Of a stretch of DNA of 17,573 nt, positions 1 through 4,258 are shown in pieces. The stretch is from positions 1 through 17,573 of the forward strand of contig CACIOV010000012.1 of assembly GCA_902588335.1 (NCBI GenBank), in the 5' to 3' direction. Numbering within the stretch: the first letter of the stretch is position 1; every line of letters begins with the position of its first letter. The position numbers and the translations under genes are program-made. The DNA comes from an uncultured Pelagibacteraceae bacterium. GTDB lineage: Bacteria > Pseudomonadota > Alphaproteobacteria > Pelagibacterales > Pelagibacteraceae. The notes beneath the pieces are model-generated. The model was not told the DNA's origin, did no database searches, and was given only the letters and a program-made list of their open reading frames with translations.

Positions 1-87
1 ACCCTGATGATGCCTATTAATAAAACAATTAATAGAATTTATAAAACTGCAAAGTTAAAAGTAATTGCAGTTAGGCGAATAAATTAA
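1..87 (+). CDS. 3' end of an unidentified upstream gene (partial)
   Basis: Frame 1 is open from the left edge for 28 codons and ends in TAA at 85-87. The visible tail is basic, with Lys/Arg near the end, and carries no motif I recognise. At this base composition a 28-codon open stretch could arise by chance. The mild support is that its stop sits directly against the stop of the small minus-strand ORF at 88-90, the same zero-gap convergent arrangement seen at 14625/14626. Frame 3 also ends early (TAA 18-20), so the true upstream gene could use that frame instead. No function can be given. Confidence 0.25.
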   Translation, partial: TLMMPINKTINRIYKTAKLKVIAVRRIN

Positions 88-138
88 CTATTGGGTTAAA
101 TACCATATTGCTATCACTGCTATAATGACAACTTCCAT
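88..138 (-). CDS. putative 16-residue hydrophobic microprotein
   Basis: A very small ORF, ATG at 138-136 and TAG at 90-88, encoding MEVVIIAVIAIWYLTQ. It is preceded by a consensus Shine-Dalgarno AAGGAG (150-145) with a 6-nt spacer, the same motif and spacing as the sulfotransferase gene at 2375. A TATAAA-like element lies just upstream of that site. The peptide is one uninterrupted hydrophobic stretch with a single acidic residue near the N-terminus, as expected of a single-pass membrane microprotein. It is not homologous to any small protein I recognise (it does not resemble CydX or KdpF). It could be chance, so the ribosome-binding site is the main evidence. It is transcribed divergently from the MORN gene. 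Confidence 0.35.
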   Translation of the reverse strand: MEVVIIAVIAIWYLTQ

Positions 139-169
139 ATCTTGCTCCTTTTATAAGTTTAACGAATCA

Positions 170-197
170 GGCTTAATAGTAGCTAAAAATTAAGTCC
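170..197. promoter_or_regulatory. small inverted repeat in a divergent intergenic gap
   Basis: GG-CTTAAT (170-177) is mirrored by ATTAAG-T-CC (189-197), giving an imperfect palindrome with an 11-nt spacer and one unpaired base. It lies between the minus-strand microprotein start (138) and the MORN gene start (252), where promoters for both would be expected. It could be an operator or chance in AT-rich DNA. Nothing else identifiable is in 139-251 apart from the microprotein's ribosome-binding site. Confidence 0.15.
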
Positions 198-251
198 ATT
201 AAAATCAATTATTTGTTTAATATGAAATAACTTATTGTAAAGTTGCTCTAA

Positions 252-1535
252 ATGAAAAAAACTCTAACTATACTGTTGTTTTGTTTATTGTTTAATAATA
301 CTGCATTTGCAGAGTCTTATTATTTTAAAAATTGTCAATTAAGCAACGCTGTTTCAGGCAATTACACAATTAATTTTGATAAAAATGTAATTGAAGTAAA
401 TTTACACGCTGTGGATGGTACTGTTCAAAATTTTTCTGACAAAATCAAGTCAGTTGAAGAAAATAAGATTATCAGTGAAAAAATTAAAAGTGGAAAAGGT
501 GAGAATGTTTATTATCAATATTTTTTAAATTCCAAATCTCAAACTGTAATAAAATTACAATATAAAAAAGAAAGTGGAATTGACTTAGATGTATTTAAGT
601 TAAATTCAAAAAGAGAGAGTTACTGTACCGATGTTAAAACAAATTGGAATAAAGCTAAAATAGAAAAGACCAAAATTAATAAAGAACAAAAGGAAATTTT
701 AAAAGCGCAGAAAAAAATAAAAAAGGAACAAAGTTCTTTAATTGATTGTCAGGAAAATGATCATAGATTATGGACTAAATGTAAAGGTTCGCACAAGTCA
801 GAAAGTGGACATAAATATACGGGTCTATTTATAAATGGCAAAATTATTAAAGGTATTTCAATATATCCTGGTGGTGCAAAGTATGTTGGAGAATTCAAAG
901 ATTATAAACCGCATGGATATGGAACCTTTATTTGGGCAAATGGTGATAGATATGTTGGGGAGTGGAAAGCTGGAAAAACTGATGGTAACGGAACTAAAGT
1001 ATGGAAAGATGGAAGGGAATATTTGGGAACATTTAAAAATGATAAACTGCACGGAAAAGGAACATTATTTTATCCTGATGGAGAAAAATATGTTGGTGAG
1101 TTTATAAACGGAAAACGACATGGAGAAGGAACTTTTTCATATTCTGATGGAAGTGCATACATAGGTAAGTTTATTAACGGTAAACAGCAAGGTGAAGGAG
1201 AATGTATTAGTATAGATGGATCAAGCGTTCCTTGTGAAAGTAGAACTGTTACCCAGAAGAAAAATTTTTCAGGCAAGGACACAAAAAATATCTCTATTGT
1301 TTCAAAAAAATGGGTCAGAATCAGTCAGTATGAAACCAATACAAAAAAAGGAAAAAAAATTATGGATAAATTAAAAATAGATTTTGACGCAAAAGCTTTG
1401 GAGATTTGTGCATCGAAAGGCAGCTATAATACATTAGATAAAAAAATCGAAGTATTAGAGATCGACGAAACTCCAGCTTATGGTCTTGAAACTAAACTCA
1501 AAATAGGAATTAGTGGTGTTATAGAATGTAAGTAA
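252..1535 (+). CDS. secreted MORN-repeat protein
   Basis: A 427-residue exported protein of unknown function. Residues 1-20 form a Sec signal peptide: two Lys, a hydrophobic core, and cleavage predicted after AFA (20|21). Residues 21-130 are an unrecognised region; 133-162 are a Lys/Glu-rich probable helix. Residues 165-185 hold a C-x10-C-x-G segment typical of the lead-in to MORN arrays in marine alphaproteobacterial proteins. Six MORN units follow at about 188-316, with the (Y)(V/I/L/T)G(x)(F/W) core at 189, 211, 234, 257, 280 and 303, i.e. a 22-23 residue period; the first unit is degenerate. The C-terminal 110 residues are unassigned and end with Cys-Lys. Eight Cys remain after the signal peptide, consistent with disulfides in the periplasm. 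MORN arrays bind membranes or proteins; the partner is unknown. There is no strong Shine-Dalgarno before the ATG; the signal peptide supports this start. Confidence 0.85.
   Translation: MKKTLTILLFCLLFNNTAFAESYYFKNCQLSNAVSGNYTINFDKNVIEVNLHAVDGTVQNFSDKIKSVEENKIISEKIKSGKGENVYYQYFLNSKSQTVIKLQYKKESGIDLDVFKLNSKRESYCTDVKTNWNKAKIEKTKINKEQKEILKAQKKIKKEQSSLIDCQENDHRLWTKCKGSHKSESGHKYTGLFINGKIIKGISIYPGGAKYVGEFKDYKPHGYGTFIWANGDRYVGEWKAGKTDGNGTKVWKDGREYLGTFKNDKLHGKGTLFYPDGEKYVGEFINGKRHGEGTFSYSDGSAYIGKFINGKQQGEGECISIDGSSVPCESRTVTQKKNFSGKDTKNISIVSKKWVRISQYETNTKKGKKIMDKLKIDFDAKALEICASKGSYNTLDKKIEVLEIDETPAYGLETKLKIGISGVIECK
813..1205 (+). repeat. tandem MORN-coding repeat array, about 69-bp period
   Basis: Six in-frame units of 66-69 bp encode the MORN motifs of the secreted protein. 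The best conserved copies are the four beginning near 879, 948, 1017 and 1086. The nucleotide copies have diverged (no long exact repeats), so the array is old rather than recently expanded. Confidence 0.8.
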
Positions 1536-1547
1536 AAAAAACTATAC

Positions 1548-2375
1548 TTAATCCAAGTAACCTAATTCCTTCATTTCGTTTTTAAAATTACTTTCAATTT
1601 TATTTTTTATTTTTATATCTAAGGATTTTTTCCATTCTTCTAACTCAGCCTTGCGAAAAAATACATTGGATTTAATTGCTTCGTCAAAACCTAATTTATT
1701 TTCCAAATTTTTTAATCTTTGAAAGTTACATAACTCAATGCATTGTTTTATTTTTTCTTCATTAATTTCTAAATTCATAAAATCCTTTAAAAAATTTAAA
1801 ATTTTTGTGAAATTTGTAAATGGATTTTTTTTCAAATCTTCATATTTAACGATTAGACCTTTAAACTTTTTTTCTTTTTTCCAGGAAAGATAATTAATTC
1901 TCCACGAACTTCTTATATCTATCATTAAACCATCTTTATCATCGCTTCCGTAAATTCCTTCATTTAACATAAGATCTGCTGCTCTCTCTACACTAACATT
2001 TTGATAAGAAGCCAATGACAAAATAACTGATCTAGGATCTCTAACTAGATAAATGTATGCTTTAGTGTTTTTTTCATCACTAAACCAATCATTCTTGTAA
2101 GACACGTAAGCATTGTGTGTTTTTAGCAATTTTATTGAATTGTCTAAATTTAATTTTTGTTGAGCTGCTATAAAATATTTTACAACCTCAAACTTATTTT
2201 TTTTTAAATTTTCAATATCAATAATACCTTCAAAAAGTTTTTTATGTGGAAATTTAGGAATTTTCTTCAGTAAACTAAAATCAAACTTATTATTATCACC
2301 ATATAAATAAGTGGACAAAAAAGCTCTCAGCCAAGTATTTCCACTTTTAGGGTAAGAGGCCAGCCAAATAATCAT
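1548..2375 (-). CDS. PAPS-dependent sulfotransferase family protein
   Basis: A 275-residue soluble protein of the Sulfotransfer_1 fold, predicted to move a sulfuryl group from PAPS to an acceptor that the sequence does not identify. The 5'-phosphosulfate loop is YPKSGNTWLR at 8-17 (Lys10). KTHN at 86-89 supplies the expected catalytic His88. The 3'-phosphate site is RDPRSVILS at 112-120 (Arg112, Ser120). FFRKAELEEW at 239-248 is a relaxed form of the RKGxxGxW PAPS-binding motif, lacking both glycines. Length is normal for the family. An AAGGAG site (2387-2382) lies 6 nt before the ATG, so the start is secure. The tRNA-Ser-like remnant ends only 5 nt upstream of that site, so the promoter or leader must include the remnant. 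It converges on the MORN gene with 12 bp between them and no evident terminator. Confidence 0.85.
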   Translation of the reverse strand: MIIWLASYPKSGNTWLRAFLSTYLYGDNNKFDFSLLKKIPKFPHKKLFEGIIDIENLKKNKFEVVKYFIAAQQKLNLDNSIKLLKTHNAYVSYKNDWFSDEKNTKAYIYLVRDPRSVILSLASYQNVSVERAADLMLNEGIYGSDDKDGLMIDIRSSWRINYLSWKKEKKFKGLIVKYEDLKKNPFTNFTKILNFLKDFMNLEINEEKIKQCIELCNFQRLKNLENKLGFDEAIKSNVFFRKAELEEWKKSLDIKIKNKIESNFKNEMKELGYLD

Positions 2376-2392
2376 TTTTTACTCCTTGTGTA

Positions 2393-2454
2393 TGGCGAAG
2401 AGAGTGGGATTCGAACCCACGATACCTTTAACAGTATACAAGCTTTCAAAGCCT
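2393..2454 (-). pseudogene. truncated tRNA-Ser(UGA)-like sequence, 3' half
   Basis: Read on the minus strand this is the 3' two thirds of a serine tRNA: anticodon stem-loop GGC-TTTGAAA-GCTTG (anticodon UGA), long class II variable arm, intact T arm (GTGGGTTCGAATCCCAC), acceptor strand TCTCTTC, discriminator G and encoded CCA (2395-2393). It matches the tRNA-Ser(GGA) at 4167-4228 at 57 of 62 positions. One difference is the anticodon base; two others form a compensating G-C to A-U change in the variable stem, so it descends from a once-functional tRNA. A GCTGAG motif at about 2467-2462 may be a vestige of the D arm, but no acceptor 5' strand (GAAGAGA) is found. Either a pseudogene, an att-like fragment, or, less likely, a D-arm-less tRNA. 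Confidence 0.75.
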
Positions 2455-2559
2455 AAGACTCTCAGCAACGTATAGATATATCAATTTTAATTTAATCTTA
2501 AAGCTGCAATAACTGCGCCTAATGCTAACTATAAGACGTTTTTGAATAACCAAAACAGG

Positions 2560-2567
2560 TATACAAT
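2560..2567 (+). promoter_or_regulatory. probable -10 element for the coiled-coil gene
   Basis: TATACAAT is a good -10 match. Initiation 6-8 nt later would fall at about 2573-2575, so the mRNA would begin almost exactly at the 2571-2598 hairpin. The -35 is poor: TTGAAT at 2542-2547 is only 14 nt from TACAAT, and TTTTTG at 2539-2544 gives 17 nt. Bases 2470-2560 show nothing else I can identify. Confidence 0.4.
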
Positions 2568-2570
2568 AAC

Positions 2571-2598
2571 CTCTATTGTTTGGGGGAAACAATGAGAG
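2571..2598 (+). promoter_or_regulatory. start-codon hairpin displaying the Shine-Dalgarno
   Basis: CTCTATTGTTT (2571-2581) pairs with AAACAAT-G-AGAG (2587-2598), giving 11 base pairs interrupted by one bulged G (2594). The loop is GGGGG (2582-2586), which is the only Shine-Dalgarno-like sequence before the ATG at 2592-2594. The A and U of the start codon lie in the stem and its G is the bulge. Such a fold should limit or condition translation initiation. It is not followed by a T run, so it is not an intrinsic terminator. Confidence 0.5.
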
Positions 2599-4166
2599 AA
2601 AAGACTGCAAAAAAGTCAAAAAAAAAGAACAGAAAAAAAAGAAAAGCTAAAGCTTACAGTAAAAAAAAAGCTAATAGTGTAGCAATAGATCTACAAAAGG
2701 TTGTAGATTTTAAATTTCAAACTCTAGGAAAAATTTATAAGAATTTTACGGTAAAGCGTACTAGGGAAAAAGAAAAAAAAGAAAAATTTAGAGAACAAAA
2801 TAGAGAAAAACAAATTAAAGAACAGCAGAAACAATTAAAAGAAGAAGAAAAACAGTTAAAAAAAGAGGAAGAAAATAGATTAAAAGAAATTAACATTATA
2901 AGAATTGAGCAAGAGAGAAAGACAAAAGAAGAACGGGAAGAAAGAGAAAAAATTGATCCAATTTATAAGGAGGGCATAGCAAAAGCAGAACAAGAAAAAC
3001 TAGCAGAACTTGAAAAGGTTTCCCAATTAAAAGAAAAGCGAATAGTAGATGAACGGCAAAAATTAGAAGAGATGAACCGAATTTACACTGAAAAATTAGA
3101 AAAAATAGAAAATGAAAACATAATAGCTCTTGAAGAGATCAATAAATTAAAAGAAAAAAGAATAACAGAAGAACAGCAAGAAAAAGAAGAATTGGATAAA
3201 AATTATAAAGAAAAAATAGAAAAAGAAAAACAAAGAAGAATCGCAGATACAGAATTAAAAAAAGCTAAAGCTGAAGAAACAAGAAGATTAGAACAAGAAG
3301 ATCTATCAAAAATAAAAGAGGAAAACAGAATATTAAAAGAAAAAGAGGAGAATAATCTAAAAAAAGAAAAGGAAAGAAGGTTAAAAGCAGAAGAAAAAAG
3401 AAGATTAAATGAAGAAGTCATAAGAAGAATAAGAGATGAACAAATAGTTCTAAAAGAGAAAGAAAAGAGTTTAGAAGAAGAATCTGAAAGAATACTAGAA
3501 GAGGAAGAAAATAAAAGATTTAAAGAAGAAGATAGAAGAAGATTTCTGGAAGAAACTAGAAGACTGAAAGAAGAAGAAAGAAAAATTAAAAAAGAAAAAA
3601 AAATAAAATTTGAAGAAGATGAGGAAAGAAGATTGCAAGAAGAAGAGGAAAGAAGAATAAAAAAAGAAGAAGATGAAACTTCAAGAAAATTAAATTTTAT
3701 AAAAACAAAAAAAGAAAAAGGAATTGAAGAAGAGAGAAAATTAATTGAAAAAAAGGAACAAACTTACAAGAATAAATTGGATAATGCTGAACAAGAAAAA
3801 CTCTCACAACTTGAAGAGATCAATAAATTAAAAGAAAAAAGAATAACAGAAGAAAATGAAGCTAGAAGAAAATTAGAAAAAATACATAAAAATAAAATAG
3901 AAGAAGTAGAAAAAGATAGATCGAATCGTCTTGAAGAAGCAAAAAGAATAATAGAAAAAAAATTAAGAGAAGACGAAAAAAATAGGAGATTAAAAGAAGA
4001 GCAAGAAAGAAAAAAAAGAGCAGATGAAACTAGAAAAATTCAAATTGAAGAAGTAAATAGAGCAAAAGAGATTGAAAGGGAAAATTTAAAAAATATAGAA
4101 GAAAGAAAGTTAAGTCATTCTTCGGAACAAGAAAATCTCGAGCAAGAAAAAAAGGATCAGATTTAA
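2592..4166 (+). CDS. highly charged coiled-coil / ER-K helical protein, unknown function
   Basis: A 524-residue protein I cannot assign. Residues 1-29 are strongly basic (16 Lys/Arg), as in nucleic-acid- or membrane-binding tails. Residues 30-57 are a short mixed segment. From about 58 to the end the chain is almost only Glu, Lys, Arg, Leu, Ile, Gln and Asn, predicting one long helix. Leu/Ile spacing in 100-215 and 376-460 suits a coiled coil; 230-364 has alternating acidic and basic runs typical of single alpha helices. A 40-residue unit around LKEKRIxxE recurs. Pro occurs once and Gly rarely. There is no signal peptide or membrane segment, so it is probably cytoplasmic. ATG at 2592 is preferred over TTG at 2580 because GGGGG lies 5 nt upstream of it. 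The stop (4164-4166) abuts the CCA end of tRNA-Ser on the other strand. The coding strand is extremely purine-rich. Confidence 0.75.
   Translation: MREKTAKKSKKKNRKKRKAKAYSKKKANSVAIDLQKVVDFKFQTLGKIYKNFTVKRTREKEKKEKFREQNREKQIKEQQKQLKEEEKQLKKEEENRLKEINIIRIEQERKTKEEREEREKIDPIYKEGIAKAEQEKLAELEKVSQLKEKRIVDERQKLEEMNRIYTEKLEKIENENIIALEEINKLKEKRITEEQQEKEELDKNYKEKIEKEKQRRIADTELKKAKAEETRRLEQEDLSKIKEENRILKEKEENNLKKEKERRLKAEEKRRLNEEVIRRIRDEQIVLKEKEKSLEEESERILEEEENKRFKEEDRRRFLEETRRLKEEERKIKKEKKIKFEEDEERRLQEEEERRIKKEEDETSRKLNFIKTKKEKGIEEERKLIEKKEQTYKNKLDNAEQEKLSQLEEINKLKEKRITEENEARRKLEKIHKNKIEEVEKDRSNRLEEAKRIIEKKLREDEKNRRLKEEQERKKRADETRKIQIEEVNRAKEIERENLKNIEERKLSHSSEQENLEQEKKDQI
3129..3173 (+). repeat. 45-bp exact direct repeat, copy 1
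   Basis: Identical to 3810-3854, 681 bp (227 codons) away and in frame. It encodes LEEINKLKEKRITEE in both places. Near-exact nucleotide identity, including synonymous sites, points to recent duplication or gene conversion within the coiled-coil gene. A third, more diverged relative lies at about 2986-3065, 40 codons upstream of copy 1. Confidence 0.85.
3810..3854 (+). repeat. 45-bp exact direct repeat, copy 2
   Basis: Second copy of the 3129-3173 repeat. The flank just before it (AEQEKLSQ) is closer to the 2986 unit (AEQEKLAE) than to the flank of copy 1, so the three units look like a mosaic produced by recombination between them. Confidence 0.85.
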
Positions 4167-4256
4167 TGGCGGAGAGAGTGGGATTCGAACCCACGGTACC
4201 TTTGACAGTACACAAGCTTTCCAAGCCTGCGCCTTAAACCACTCGGCCATCTCTCC
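4167..4256 (-). tRNA. tRNA-Ser (anticodon GGA)
   Basis: A complete 90-nt class II tRNA with encoded CCA. The acceptor stem GGAGAGA/TCTCTCC pairs perfectly and the discriminator is G, as expected for serine. The D arm contains GGCCGAGTGG; the anticodon stem-loop is CAGGC-TTGGAAA-GCTTG, reading UCC and UCU codons. The variable arm is long, with GTAC pairing to GTAC, and the T arm is GTGGG-TTCGAAT-CCCAC. Its 5' end is 2 nt after the lepA stop codon, so it is probably processed from the 3' end of the translation operon transcript. Its 3' end touches the stop codon of the convergent coiled-coil gene. Confidence 0.97.
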
Positions 4257-4258
4257 AC

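Noticed and set aside
45..72. Eight-bp inverted repeat AACTGCAA/TTGCAGTT as a terminator for the left-edge gene
   Set aside because: There is no T run after it and it lies within the open frame before the stop codon.
835..1107. 90-codon open frame overlapping the MORN array in another plus-strand frame
   Set aside because: It is a by-product of the periodic MORN-coding DNA; the signal peptide and MORN motifs are all in the other frame.
2393..2560. Two-piece (permuted) tmRNA acceptor piece, with a tag-like GCA GTT ATT GCA GCT on the minus strand
   Set aside because: The part from the anticodon stem to CCA aligns base for base with tRNA-Ser, including a serine anticodon and variable arm. The tag-like codons do not end in a stop in frame after Ala-Ala, and the sulfotransferase gene lies where a coding piece would be.
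2580..2582. TTG start for the coiled-coil gene
   Set aside because: The ATG at 2592 has GGGGG at a suitable distance, while the TTG has no ribosome-binding sequence and lies inside the hairpin stem and loop.
2571..2598. Intrinsic terminator
   Set aside because: The stem is AU-rich, the loop is G5, and no T run follows on either strand; it also overlaps a start codon.
3129..3854. CRISPR array or transposon ends from the 45-bp direct repeats
   Set aside because: Only two exact copies occur, 681 bp apart, in frame within one gene; there is no spacer periodicity and there are no terminal inverted repeats.
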